From Chaetorhynchus papuensis (Eukaryota; Chordata; Aves; Passeriformes; Rhipiduridae), in the NCBI GenBank assembly GCA_013396525.1, contig VWYX01000919.1:162720-226719 (forward strand): a stretch of 64,000 bases of DNA, read 5' to 3'. The notes under the pieces are model-generated. The model did no database searches, was not told where the DNA came from, and saw nothing but the letters and a program-made list of their open reading frames with translations. Both the position numbers and the translations under genes were made by a program. Each line of letters opens with the position of its first letter. Within the stretch, counting starts at the first letter, position 1. This document shows, piece after piece, positions 26,211 through 39,829 of the stretch.

Positions 26211-29200
26211 TTTGTTGCACCATATCTGTGCTGTACCCCTGTTGTCCGAAATAAGCTAGGAAATTGCATATATTTCTCCCTTTAACATACAACTTTTTAG
26301 GACTTGAGGTGGAAGAGGAAAAACTGATGCCTTTTCCCTGACACAGCAAACATTTACACAGTCAGGATATTCATGTTCTTTATGGTATTATACACCTTTG
26401 ATGCACAGGGTTAGGCAAAACTTTTAAATCTGATCGTATTGTTAAGGGACAGGACAATAATTGTTTTGTCTTCTTGTGTACTGTAGTGCATAGTTTGCTT
26501 TCCAGTTAATCTGGGAATGTCACTTAACAAGTTTCATGTTAATGTAGGGATCTAAGACCAGAACGAAGCTCTCACTCCATATCTCTTTCAGTGGGACATG
26601 GCAGTTCACAGCTTTTGATCTTTTATATGAGATTAACAGTTTGAATTTTGTTAGAGGGTGTGTTTTGAAACCTGCAGTTTGTAGAAGAGTGTGAAGTGGG
26701 TGTTCTGAAGCCCATTCTAGAATTTTAAAAAACCCCAAACATATGGTGGCAGAGGGCAAGGCTTGATGAAAACATGATTTCTGCTGATTTTATGGTTCTG
26801 CCTACATGAGCAGAAAAATATTGTGATTTTAACTGTGATCACAAATCCTTCAGGTTTTCAGCAAGCTGTCTAATTTTGACCCTATTGCTTCTGTATCCAG
26901 TCAGGTCAGGACAAAACAGTTTCTTTAATCCACAACAGAGAGTGTGATCAGCTAACAGTAGTGAAACTCCTGAAGACGGTATATGTTGGGTAATAAAGAT
27001 ACAGGCAAAGAACTTAATTCTCATAAAGGGAGTTCCCTTTGCAGGGCTGTGAGGAACACAAAGAAATCCTGTTTTGACTAGTTAATTGAGCAAACATTCC
27101 ATCCTGCCCTAAAATATGCTTGCTATGCTTTTTCAGATTTTTTTTTTTAGAAGCATATCACTCCTTAGCATGGTCATGTCTCCACCAGTCTGAGGAGCAA
27201 CTGTCTGTTCCAGCCCCTGGCGCTCACCTGCTGCTCCCCCACTGCTGTCAGGATGGATTTCTTTAAAGAGAGTGTCGGCTGCAGCAAATCATTTCATGCA
27301 GTGGGGAAAGGAAGACTTGAATATTTACCACTAGATTGGTTGTGCTGCCTACTCCCCCAAGCTGCTCCCTCCCTTGGCTGCTCCCTCCATGCCATTTATG
27401 GCAGCTGCCAGCCCTGCCTTTGCTCGCCCACCTCTCCCAGAGGCACTGGCTGAGCCCTTTTCCACCAAGTGCTGCTCTGGCTTTCTCCGTACAAAATCCA
27501 AGCCTCTCTCATTGCTGGCAAAACTCCTCAGAAATATTCCCTCATCCCTCTGGTGCTCCGACTTCTCCCCCTCTCCTTGCCGTGCTTTTCCATTACACAC
27601 AAGGCCCCCTCACCATCCCCCTGGCCTGGCCCCTAAGCCTGCTGTCCCCATGCCCTGCCACCCTGTGCCTGCATTCCCAGCCCCCTCCCCACAGCGCTGC
27701 ATCCCCATAAACATGCCAGGCCTGGACCACGTTGCCAGGCTCTCTGTTTTCTGTACTGTACTCTTGACACGTTTTCAGCCTGATGCAAAGCTTATTCAAC
27801 CAACAGAAAGAACTGCTTCGACTTTAATGGATTTCAAATGAAGACTTTAGACTAAGTCTGCACAGCAGCACAAAAATAACAGCTGTGTTGTGCAGATACC
27901 CAAGCCAGCTTTAAACTAATTAGGTTGGATCCCATAACCATCTAATCATACAGGGAGCTCAGTACTGGGTAATTTACCCTAATGAACTGTAAGCTTGTCA
28001 AAGGAGAAAGCCTGTTTGCTTTCGTCCAGTTCCAATTGAACATCACATGCCCATTGCCTTTTAAGAAACATCTACTACTATTTAAAAGCAAACCAGTACA
28101 TGGCAAGATGATCTCTCCTTTCGTAGTAAAGCAACTATATAGAGCAACTGTCTAAAACATTCAATGTCTCATGGTCAGTTCTTTCCCCTCTCATCTGCCT
28201 TCTGCATGCTGAACAAATATTACATGTACCTACAAAGACAACATTTTACAAAAGAACAGGAAATAAGGAGTACAAGAGAATATGTGATTTATCTATCAAT
28301 TAATTAGGGGTGAAAAAAAAGTAACAGATCCTTTGTTCCACAGTACACACAGAGACTGCTCTACCTTTCAAAGTAAAAAGTGTAAGTGTTGGTATTATTA
28401 TATCCTTTCAAAATGCACAAATAAGTGCAAATTTTCCGCAGTAAAAAACACTGGTTTTCCCTTGGAAGCCAGAGATGATAACACTTGTAGTCTTAAACAA
28501 GAGGCTTAAACAAGTTCCCTCTCATACCTCAAAAAAGCCCAAAGTGGAGCTTGTAAGCAACTACTCAGGGTGAGACACCATCCTTTGAAACTGCTCCTTT
28601 CCTTCAGGTGAGACCTGCCACAGGTTGCCGCTGGTTTTGGAGTTTTTACTCCTCAATGACCACAGACTCTCTAATCAGTAATAGCCAAAACTTAAGAAAA
28701 GCAAAAAATGGAGTGTGCTGAGGAAATGCCTCCTAAAACCCCAACATTCCTCCAAATTTATGCTTCTCCATTCTCACTGTGTGACTGAAAGTGACTCCTA
28801 CACAGGACCATGGCCAGCCTGGGACAGCAGCTGTATGACAGCAAGTCAGCGACACCTCAGAGACATGACTGCGTCCTCAGTGTGTCCTCTGCATCATCAG
28901 CACCGGCACAGGCCAAGGCAGGGAGGGTTTCCCAAATGGCAGAGGCCAAATTCAGCTTTGTGCCCTGCACATCTCCTCAGAGGGGTTTGTGGCAGTCTTG
29001 TTGATCCCAGAGCATTTAATGCCAATATCAGGTGTACGATGAAGAGAAATGCTCTGCTCATTTGTAGGATATGCATTACTTGCTTCAATATTTCTACTCT
29101 CCCCGAGCAAACACTTGCACTATAACTGTGGGGCTTTACTGTGTTTTGAATATTTTTCTATGTCTTTTCTGGTACCAGCAATAGGTAATAGATCCAAAGT

Positions 29201-29778
29201 CTTAAAAACACAGGTTTAGGTAAGAATTGTCTCACTGATATTTTTTTTTTTAAACTATGAAAACTCCAAATTTTTTTTCTGACAATATTAAGGTTTTAAT
29301 TAACATTTTCTAGAGACAACTGTTCAAATATTTCAGTAAGCTTATCCTAGAGTTAAATCCTATATTTTGTCAAAGTTGTATACAAAGACTGTATATACTC
29401 TGTACAAAATTGAGATTGTTGTACCTGTTTTTCAAATCCCATCCACAAGGCATTTACACATTTTTAAATAACAAAATATAAGCAAAAAATATAATTTTTT
29501 TCTATAATCTTGGATCAGTCTCAAGATCTTTAATAAAGTTAATGATTGTCTGTCTCCATAATTAACATATTAGGTGATGTGCCTCATTCCATCTAATGTT
29601 AATATTTTACTTTTGAGGGAGAAGCTCAATAGTGCAAAAATATAATTCTGACTTGCTAAGAAAATTGGGGTTTTTTCCAGTCATGTAAACATAAGGTATT
29701 AGAGATAAGTTTAAAACAGCAAATGACAATTACATCAAATACAGGTAGTAAAAAACTTAAGTAAGTACAGATAAGTTA

Positions 29779-29796
29779 AAAAAAAAAAAAAAAAAG
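29779..29796. repeat. Poly-A tract
   Basis: Uninterrupted run of about 18 A. No retroposed sequence is recognisable on its 5' side. Confidence 0.85.
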
Positions 29797-32183
29797 GTAT
29801 AAAACAGGATTTTTTTAAAAGGAAAAAAATCTCCCACAGAAAGATGAACTATATTTTGCTTAGAGTCAAAATACCGCTGGGCAGGGTAAGATATGTTGTA
29901 GATCTGACAGGCTCTAACAGACATATTTCCTACTCCAAGTGAATCTTAGCAACTACAGTTCTTGACCAGGGCACTGATTTGCCCCATCAAGCCATTATGC
30001 ACACAAAGAAATGCATTTAAACTAGTGGGCTCTATACCAACCGAAAGTGCCATCTCTGTGGGTGAGATTGCAGGATCAAGAACATGAAAACCAAGTTTTG
30101 GTGTTGTTAATGTTGGTTTCTTTCTACAGTGACAGGCTTGGCAAAATTAGATTAAGTTATACAGCACAGCCTGACAAGAAATCTAATTGGGAAAAACAAA
30201 GTGTACTGCAGAAATACAAAATTTACCTCAAAAAGGATATGAGTAATCTCTATCGCCAGCATTAAAACAGTGACATCTATTGTTCTTGTAAGCCTTCATT
30301 TATACCAGTGACATTACTGGTCTGTTTTGAGTCTACAGTTAATGCTGGGGCTTAAGTGTACTTTGAACTATATCGACATTTGAAGGGAGATAAACACCTG
30401 ATTGAGAGAGAAAAGGCAAGATCATGAAAGCAGCAATCGCACAGCTTGACTCCAGACTTGAGCTCAGACTGTGGGGGAAGAAATAAAATACAGCCAATTC
30501 CCCCAAAATGCAACGGCATAGTGGTTCTCCCTGCCTGTGGCTTGCAATTTTGCTCATTACCTGGAACTGTGTCAGCCTTACAGACTGCTCATAACCTCAG
30601 TGTGGGTATGACAAGAGGCTGTTTGGTTGCTGTAAGGCAGAACAATCCCACGGCTGCACATGGGACTCAGCCCCCCAGCTGCCTGTCCCACAGCAGACAC
30701 TGGCACCTGCAGATCCTGCAGACAGGGCCTGGCAAGCCCCACTCCCTTCTCCAGCAACCCTGCACACTCCCCAGGTTCAAATAAACACCAGGACTCTACT
30801 GCAAGGCAGGGCCATCCAGTGCCACCCACACTTTCCCGACATCGGGGATGGAAGTTGTCTCCCCACTTCCCCAGGAAATGTGGCCAATGTCTTCCCCATC
30901 CTCTGTCCCTCTCAAGTGAATGCTACACATTAACATAGAGAACTGCCTGTGTAAAGCCTGGACCAGAGGACCCAGAATACAACACTGAACCTTAACATTT
31001 GTCAGTTGAAAGCTGCATTTTCTTTTGCATTTTTAAATATTTATACAGAGTTCAAAATTAGAATTTTTTCAGGGTGATATTCCCAAACACATTTTTCAGA
31101 ATTTTCTGAAATGCTGTAAAAAAAATCCCAGGATTTTTACTTTCTACTCCAACGTTAGTTGGGGTTGCAGCCCCTCCAGGGACAGACCTTCACAGTAGGA
31201 CCGTGGCAGAGTCCATCTCTATCTATGGTCCTACTACACACGGGCTTGTTTCGTAGACTCACCAGTGAAAAGGAAGATGAAACTGCTGTGTGCTGTTTCA
31301 AGACTGAAGCAGGAGTTTTCCAGCAGGCATCCCTAGACTTTGCAGGAAGGAGTAATGCTATGCAGTTAATCTTGAAAGACCCAATGTTTGATCTATGAAA
31401 TATTTTGCTTCTGGTAACTCTATCTTCATGAAAAAGAATAGAAATGTAACTGATTTCGACAGTCAGGAGACCCACGGAAATTTTTCTTAAATAATTTCCT
31501 CCAAATTCTAGATCCAACAATCACACTCTTCCCCAAATTTCCTTTTCAGTTTGGGTTAATTTCTAACCTGACATTGTGGAAGTCCAGGACAGCAGGATCT
31601 ACTATTAAACAAAGGCTTCAGCATACAGACTGCTGTACTGAGTTAATTTTAAATGCCTCTCAGCATTTTTTTCCCCCACAAATCACTTCAAGTAAATTTT
31701 CCTTCACACTGACACCCGTGACAGCACTTTGTCATCCAGCTGTTCCTTCAGTTCTGTGTACTATTGGGACCAAAGACTATAATTTACTGCGAGGAAGATT
31801 TTTTTAAATAGCTAGAGATAACAGGTGCTGAACACAGCTATTGTAGAGTTAATGGTCAACAACTTTAGAAACCACCCCAAAACTTACATAGAGAAATTAC
31901 AGATGTGTACCACTGCATAAGGTACATCTATACGAGGCTTTGGTGCACTGCCACCAGCTCCATGTTTACCAGGTCCTACTTTCCTTGAAAAGGCAGTAGA
32001 TTCTCGGATCCGAGGTCTCATTAATTACTGTTCGAAATTCCCCTGCAGCAGCAGGGAGCGCGGCAGGCCCCCGGAGCAGGAGGAGCGCATTCCGCACCCA
32101 GCATTACCACCTAGCGGACACGGGCTGCTGTCCTGCGGCTCCGCTCCCGCCCTCCCGTCTGCATCCACACGGGATAACCTCAC

Positions 32184-32262
32184 ACCGCCCTTGGCTGATA
32201 TATTCATCAACGAGTAAACTGCTGTGTCTGTGTTTGGATCATACATACTGAGTACCCTGCCA
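32184..32262 (-). other. Exon-like segment, low confidence
   Basis: On the minus strand, GGCTGCAG precedes TGGCAGGG and an open frame reads GRVLSMYDPNTDTAVYSLMN, then ISAKGG, up to a possible GTGAGG donor. It is in a small GC-rich pocket (32040-32180). Its phase does not join directly to the candidate exon at 39.2 kb. It may be chance. Confidence 0.12.
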
Positions 32263-35200
32263 CTGCAGCCACGCATCCACAGAACCACAAAAAGACACAT
32301 TAAAAATTCAAGCATGGGATAAAGCAAATCTTCCAAAGTTATTCAGTCTCAGCTTGACACTCCCTGTCATTTTTCAACCTTTTCTTAATGCTTTCTACTT
32401 TATTAAAACACTTAGCATTTCTGAACTCTGAAAAATACCAAGCTACCCTTCAAGACTCCTTGCTTTATAAATATATTAAGGACACTATTAACATGCTTTG
32501 GATCAAAAGGAGCGAGTGCCTTGTTAAATTTAAAACCACATGAAACCTAAAGTGAAAAGTCCAAAGTAAAGCATCTGGGACTGGACTGCAAAGCTATTTA
32601 GGTACCAGACTCCTGCTGATTTAGGAACCAACATACCTTGTAGACTAAAGCTGATTTATGATTCCCTCGGGGAATTCTGCATTTCATCACCGAATTTTCC
32701 GTTACCATAACACTTGGTCAACATCCTTATTCCCCACTTTGCACCTCTCCATTAAAAGAGACTCTCTTTTTCTTCCATTTCTTTTCGTACTGTTAGACTG
32801 CTTCGAGTACCTTGAATTTCTGCTACATTCCAATCCTATCAGTCTCCTGCAATGCAAAGGTTTATGGTGTTGTATATATTAAAAGATTATATAAATTTAA
32901 CTGAATCCATTTACAACTCCAGATTATTCTGATTTGGACACGGCCTATTTTTCCTGCACTTCTATAATCCAGAAGTCTATGTTCAGATGGACTCATTAGT
33001 ATCCCTCACAACTCCAGTGAGATTTAAACATTTCTGTTCACTATTGAGATCCCAAAGATCCCTAGCTTTCTACTACCCAAGCACTACTCGTTTTTGCAAT
33101 CTGTCTTTTTCCTAGGACTGTATTTTTTTGCAGAAGAGCTCCATGCAGTGCCTAAAATTAGGCAAAAACCCAATGTTTTAACTGGACAAATAAATCTCAA
33201 AAAGAATGACCTGCCACTTCTAAATCCAAAAGCTTAAAGAAGCACATCAGGGCATATTTTCCACCAAAGCCAAGTCTAGCAAGGGACTCACCAGGGACTA
33301 AGTGGATACAGAGGTAGATGGACATGGCTGTTAGAGGGAACACACAGAAGCACTTGGGCTATTTGAGAAGTCTTCAATCTTTTTTCTGTCAGAATGCTGC
33401 ACATTTCTGACTTAAGAGCAATTTTAATTAGATTCTACCAATCACAAAAACTAAGAGCCTGGCAATCCAGTAAGAGCTGTGGAACACAACCAACTACAAA
33501 AAATGAGACAATGTTCAAAAGCAAACCGTGTTATCTCCTTCCCATGTCATTCTCTACTGTTGGCTTAATGCACTGCCAACATGACCCTGGGGGATCATGG
33601 TGTGTCCCAAAACTGAATCTTCACAGACTGCACTGTGAAGTGATCCTGACTGCATCCAGAACAGCAGCCCTTCCCACAATCTGATGTGTGGCTTTCCATC
33701 AGGACCCCTCAACGAGGAGTGTGTGAAGCAGCAAACAACTGTGCAGCATGTGAAGTTCTGGCTTTGAGCCATGTGCTCCAGGAGAGAACAGCTCTGCTTA
33801 GCCACAGTACAGGCAGGGCAAAGGAACCCTTTTTCCAACTGGTGCACATTAGTCAAACCCAATGCTCTTTCTTACAGCCCTTTGAGACTCACAAACTTTC
33901 TTCAGTTTACAAACATGTATCTCTTCCCATTTGTTTTACCCAAAAAAGTTTGGGTAACTTTATTTTACAGAATATTTCCCTTTGTTTTTGTAGAATGATT
34001 GCTCATTTACATAACCAACTGCAAGACAAAAATAACAAAATACAATAAAAATACTTTTCTCTAGTTAAGTATGATTATTATCTGTATTATAGTACTAAGC
34101 AAGGGGCTGAGCACAGCTCTTTCTGTTAAGGCCATACCAAAACCTACTAATTTGATTTAACATGACTGGATTGAAAAAAGACAGTTTTTGCTTGCACCAT
34201 GCCCAGTAAGGTACCTAACCACTGGTGTGCCCTTTTGTGTCAGGGCAGAAGAACCCTCAGTGCTGGAGGAGCTACTGCTCGTGTAGTTGAGTAGAGCAGA
34301 AAACCAGTGCTACCAGCAGTGCTACCAGCCTTTGTGGAACAAAACAAGATTGTTTCTGTGGGCCAAATCCTGCACCTTTGCATGAAAACATCCTTTCAGA
34401 GGAGGTTTCATGATCATAGACATAAAGACACAGAAACCTCTTGAGCATTTGTTTTCTTCATCTGTGAAGATACATGGGGAGATCAAGCTTTGTGAAACTA
34501 CAAAATCACCCATGTATCATATAGTAAAGAAATCTGCTTGGTTTCCTGTGACTGTCCTCAAATTAGCTCCTAGCTACATCAGGCAGAAAGGTGATTTACT
34601 ATTAGAAGGGGTATTTTGTGGGGCACCTTGCTTCTGATGTACAGATACCAGGCTGCCAAAGCCAACCCTGCATCTACCACAACCTACACACTGAAGTTCA
34701 CAAGGAGGCCAGTGAGCCCATTCCAGTAAGTGCTGCAACTTCAATCTCTCAGAGAAATAAACTCTGCCCAATTAGCAGCTCTATACTAATAAAGCTGCTT
34801 AATAAACTGAACAGGTTATATTAATTTTATTGTGCTGGTTTATCTACAGCCGTACAACCTGTGAGCGTGCAAGCCTTTGGTGTGTATGTAAAGAAAATAC
34901 ATTTCCTCTTGAGACAGTGGGGTAAGACTTAATTCCCTTAAAGTCAGCAGAATAACAGTGGGGGTGATTGAGGCCCAGTGGCTCTGATAACGAATATTCC
35001 TGTAGCTGAATCCCCTTGCAGGCCAATTAATTACCTCCATACCCTGCTGGTGCATTCCAAATTTTATTTTTATTTCAAAATCAAAGTTAAATAACTAGAA
35101 AAATCATGTGGCTGAGCCAAACTGTGACTTTATGGGTTTTAATTTTTGAGATTAAAGTGAAGTACAAAGACACACCCAGTCAGCAAAGTCTGGAGACAAT

Positions 35201-36756
35201 AAGATGTAAAGCAATCCTCCTCCTGACCTCACATTAACACAGAAATCACCCTACAGCATGCAAGTGTCAGCCAACAACGGCACCTAGTTATTTCCTGTCA
35301 GCTTGTCCCTTTGATCTAACCTGATCCTTCTTCACTTTATTAAAAACGTTCTAATCTTTTGTCTTTGATCTCCCTGTAGGATTCTTCAAAGAGCTTCAAA
35401 TTAGCAAACATGCAAACAACAAAAAAATGTACTCTGTATCTGCAAGAAACAATGATGTGGGGAGCTGTTTCCTTCCTCAACACACAAGTTTAATGAGGGG
35501 CAGCATTTTAAAGCCAAAAGATGCCATAGTTATCTGTTGTTTATTGGCATTAGGGTGGATGACAGAGCCCAAGCTTTTTTACTAGGGCTGGTTTGCTCTG
35601 AAGGTGTAACAAGGCAGCCCAGCAGGGGTAGCAAAAAAGCCATGTGCATACTTCATTCAACACGCCAGATGAAAGGATTATGTCACATTCAAGAGCAACA
35701 AAGAGCTCTGTTTAAGTTTGTACCAGGCTGGAACTGTGGGGCAGCCGTTAAAGACCACCAAGGTTTTAAATAAAACCGGACACTTTTAAGTTTTCTCCAG
35801 CTTTCCTTGCGGTAAATCCACCCAATATGAAGGGAGTGTCAGTATCTCCCAAAAGGAAGATCTCCGAGGCTTTAAAAGGGAAAAGAAGTTTAATGTATTT
35901 TTATATATGTAAAACACATACATCTATTTTAAATATCTATGTATGCTTTTTCTTATTAAAAGAGTTCAAGGACACCACCATATTATTTTTGTTCCATCTC
36001 AAACTTATTTAACAGCAAAATGTTTTTTTGCAAGGAAGAGCACTACAACAGGATCTCTTTTACATCAAACAGTATAGCATCATTCATCTTCTACAACTTT
36101 AATTTAGCTCCAAAGGTACACATTTCAAACAAAATTGGTGCTTTTTATTATTGAATAGGGCTCACCTCTGAAAAGCATTATGAGGCCAGATTAGAAAGAC
36201 CCTATAGGCTACACTGAAAGTTCCTTGTATGTGCATCTGCCTCTTACTGCAGATTCCTGTTTTTAACTCTTATTCTGTGGGGAGGTAGATCTGTAACCAG
36301 ATTGAAAGAGTCCAAAATATCTTTGCCACATAAACCAGGTCACCCCTATCTCCTCATGACTGCAGTTAAAAATCCAAGGCACAGACCACTGTCAATGAGA
36401 CATTTTCACAGGTCCATGAAATCCTAGCTATGAATTCTAAGATAGTAAGTCTCCTCAGTAAAGTCTCAATTCAGTGGAAATATAACCAAGCAGGATTTGA
36501 CCCAAGCTGCACACATTGACCTTGGCCAGCTCTAAGATTAGAGGGGGTGAAGTCCCCATATTCATTTTAATTTCACTTCTGTCATCGTAAAATCCACTGT
36601 GATTACACATAGCAGTTATATGAGCTTAGAATTGAACATGACTTAGGCCATAGACCATTGTAACTCATCCAGCTCAAAATTATGTCATTCATGTTAAAAG
36701 GCCATTGAAGATTAACACTGATAATTATTTTTTGAGAACTCCAGTGAGGCTCTGGA

Positions 36757-37115
36757 TGATCAGAGAATCAATAAAATTAATTAAAGGAAAAGACCTTTAA
36801 GATCATCAAGCCAAACCATTAACCTAATACTGCCAGGTCTACCATTAAACCATGTCCATGTACATCTACATGTTTTTTGAACACTTCCAGGGACAGTGAT
36901 TCTGTAACTTCCCTGGGCAACCTGTTCCAACACTTGATAATTATTTCAGTGAAGAAATTTTTCCTGGTATCCAGCCTGAATCTCCCCTGGTGCAACTGGA
37001 GGCCATTTCCTCTTGTCCTGTTGCAAGGGAGTGAAGTGTTGACCCCTCTTGTTCTATCCTGATGCCCTGTACAGCCTCTTGTAATACTGATTTTCTTAAG
37101 CAGCTCAGGAAACAT
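36757..37115 (-). mobile_element. CR1 LINE 3' end
   Basis: The plus strand carries the reverse complement of a CR1 3' region: AAAAGACCTTTAAGATCATC, then CCATGTCCATGTACATCTAC, CTTCCCTGGGCAACCTGTTC and GGCCATTTCCTCTTGTCCTG. The minus strand retains the end of the second open frame as [12 protein letters not shown] and [19 protein letters not shown]. It is 5'-truncated, as most CR1 copies are, and has lost its terminal microsatellite-like repeats. Confidence 0.85.
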
Positions 37116-39167
37116 TGCTGCTACAGCACAGACTACCCAGCCACAGAGCTATGCCAACTGCTCTTTTGTTGTTTGCGTTGATGTCTACAATGGGTTTTGG
37201 AAAATAAAGCAAATAAAGAAAAAAAATCCTATTAAATAAAGTATCAAGAGCACAATGAAACTGAACAGATTTGCCAAGATGGCTGAAAAAAAAATGATAT
37301 TGCATTTCTTGAAAAGCCTGGAGAAACAGTTCTCAAATGAGCAGCTCCACTAGCACAGCAAAGCCCTTTACTTAATCCAGGAGTTTCCAAATAAATTTAA
37401 ATCAACTGTAAATTGAAAACTTTATGGAAAGTCAGAGTCAAGATCTGAACTCATCAAACTCATTGGTTATCCACTTTACCAACTCAGAATGACAAAAGTG
37501 GTATTTTTAATAAATCCAAAGCCGCACAGAAATATTCAACAAAAAACTGCTACTCCAGATTTAACTTGTTTTTGCAGCTCAATAGCACTCAGAACAGCAA
37601 ACAACATGCTCTGCTTTTATCCTGTGTGAGGGATCTTTCCAGCAGATATGGTCTCTTGTGGCTGTTGCTAATGATGAAAGGCAGAGCTCAGCCTTTCTAG
37701 GAATTACCACATACTTGAGAGCGTTCCAGATGCACGGTCACGGGCCAACTCCTTGACATCTAGCTCTTCCCTCAGCTGCATTCTCCATGCACCCTGCTTC
37801 CAGACTTTGCAAGGATTATCCATTCCCCAGCTTCTTTCATTTCTCCCAGCCAGGGATAGCCCGGTTCAGCACAGACAGCCACACCAAGTGCCCTCTCCAC
37901 AGCGGGCTTACTGGTCCACTGGTCTGGGCTCAAAATATTTCCCTAGAGGAAATGCTACGTAAATCTCAAAAAACAGTTTTGAGAAATCCTAGAAGTGTGT
38001 CTACTTGTGAAACCACCATCAAGTAAAATCCAGTGACTATGACAACCTGAGTAGAAATTATTTTGTGAGTATACTTTTTGAAATTTCAAGTACATCCAGC
38101 AGGTTTAGGAAACCTTGTTTTAACAGAACATCAAGATTTTATAATTTTCTTCTTTCAGAAAAATCCATCTAAGAAAGAACACAAAAGAAAAAATGAGGAC
38201 ATAAAAAATGATCTGGACATTACAAGCCCTCTGGAAATGTTTTGCTTTAGGACAACTTTTTATCTGATCTATTTTGACAATCCCCATGTGCCACAAAACT
38301 AACAAAAACGTGAAGTTTTCTTTCAGAGAAAGTAGAGCAATTCAGTCACTAGCATTAAAGTTTGACTGACCTAGAAGCCAAAAGCATGCTCTTCTCTGCT
38401 GGATTTTCATTAAGAAACCAAGTTGCTTAACCATTCTCTCTGGAAGCCAAACAGAAAAATAACAGCAGGAATTACCAAAGCAGAATAATTTCAAGAACAT
38501 CTAAACAAAAACACTATACCTGAAATAGGTAAAGAACAAATGAGGTAAAGCTATCTTCTTTTTACTTGACTGATCCATACAGACATGACCTGAGCACTGC
38601 AGCACTATCACTGCAGATCTGTACATGCTGTTTATTCCTCCATAACAGCAACAAGTTCAATTGAAGTTCTTGGTATAGTTTGAGAACTTTATTTACCTTA
38701 TCCTCCTTCAATGTTTCAGCCTAAGCTAATGAAGTCTGCAGGAACTCCACATGTAGTGCAGGATAGTTTGGAAATTAGAACAGTCCCAGTAAATCAGATC
38801 ACTGTGAATTGGCCAAAAGGGATCACTCACTGATTATTCCTGCCAAATCCTCTTTTAAACAAAATGACTGGAAGACACCTTCACACACATAGCTCCTTAA
38901 GACAGTCTTTTTAGACCAACTGCTATACAAACATAATCCTCCACTAAACTGAAACCCACACAATCTATATTAAGTACATGTCCAGTAGGAGTACAATATA
39001 AATTTAGAATAATTTTCTTTAAGTATCAGATTTTTCCCATGAATACAGTAATTACCTTCTTAAGAACTCCTAAAATACCTTCATAGATGGATTTTGACAT
39101 TGAGATACTATTATGATTATATAGTCAAATTAGCATTACAAATGTAAAATATATCAATTTAACTTAC
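37116..39167. other. AT-rich sequence, no feature recognised
   Basis: About 2 kb between the CR1 copy and the exon-like segment. Short open frames only; possibly an intron of the putative gene that starts near 40 kb. Confidence 0.4.
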
Positions 39168-39323
39168 ATCATCTGAAGCATCTCCACACAGCATTTCCTC
39201 AGAGGCTTTCACAAGGAACAGGTCGTATAGGTAATGGATGGGGTTGAGGATTAAGGAGCGTGTGCCATTGTAGGGGTATGATAAGTTTCTGCCTACTTTG
39301 GGCACATCATGACCTTTCATTCT
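39168..39323 (-). other. Exon-like open segment, possible first coding exon of an unidentified gene
   Basis: On the minus strand, CCACAG precedes AGAATGAAAGG and an open frame runs 51 codons from the ATG at 39320 to a consensus donor, GAT GAT then GTAAGTT (39161-39167). It begins MKGHDVPKVGRNLSYPYNGT and contains ILNPIHYLYDLFLVKASEEM, a protein-like composition. It lies about 0.5 kb downstream of a CpG island in the same orientation. The acceptor has a weak pyrimidine tract. I do not recognise the protein; it does not match what I know of PDCD2L or GARRE1. Confidence 0.3.
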
Positions 39324-39829
39324 CTGTGGTATATGACAACACAGTTTCATCAGACCTCAGCCATGTCCATTATAATTTCCCAGATCGACTTCAATGGGTT
39401 AGAATTTCCCATTACCAGAGCACAGTTCAAGAAGAAATCACTTTTTTTCTTGCAGGAATGGGGTGGCTTGATATTAAACAGAAGGATTTAAACAAGTTCA
39501 GAGGAGCTCAAGAAACTTGAGTCACAAAGTGTCTGTATTAGCTCACAGGACATGTGTCAGGGCCCAGGTCAGAAAACAGTGCTGAGTCCCCATAAGGACA
39601 GACCCATGAATAGCAAGACCCAAAGGTCACAAAAAATTCCTGTCACTGACAGCAGGTTCTTGAAGCAGATGTGGGTTTTATACAATCTCATCTTCAAAAT
39701 GCACCCACAGTCCCTCCCTCAAACATTACCTGTGGCGTCCTCAAGCACTCCAGTGAAAAGCAGCTCTTTTTAAAGCTTCTTTATGGCTTCCAGCCTGTGT
39801 TTGCCTACAGCCCCGAGGCGCTGTAGCAC

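Larger units (their letters stand above)
13546..36756. other. Long region without a recognised gene
   Basis: Mostly AT-rich. GC-richer pockets occur at about 14.35-14.8, 15.7-16.2, 17.0-17.5, 27.2-27.75 and 32.0-32.2 kb. The longest open frame (15609-16322, plus strand, 237 codons) has low-complexity, compositionally driven residues and no domain. The 27.3-27.7 kb pocket is C-rich on the plus strand. Tandem repeats and weak exon candidates inside it are listed separately. Confidence 0.4.

Noticed and set aside
27336..27841. Pro/Ser/Leu-rich open frames of 124 and 155 codons on the plus strand
   Set aside because: They reflect a C-rich low-complexity stretch; no domain, conservation evidence or splice context.
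32184..32262. Immunoglobulin-like motif DTAVYS
   Set aside because: Resembles the DTAVYYC motif of Ig V domains, but no disulfide cysteine or other Ig feature is present in the frame.
36819..37115. 98-codon minus-strand frame as a host gene
   Set aside because: It is the decayed end of CR1 ORF2, not a host protein.
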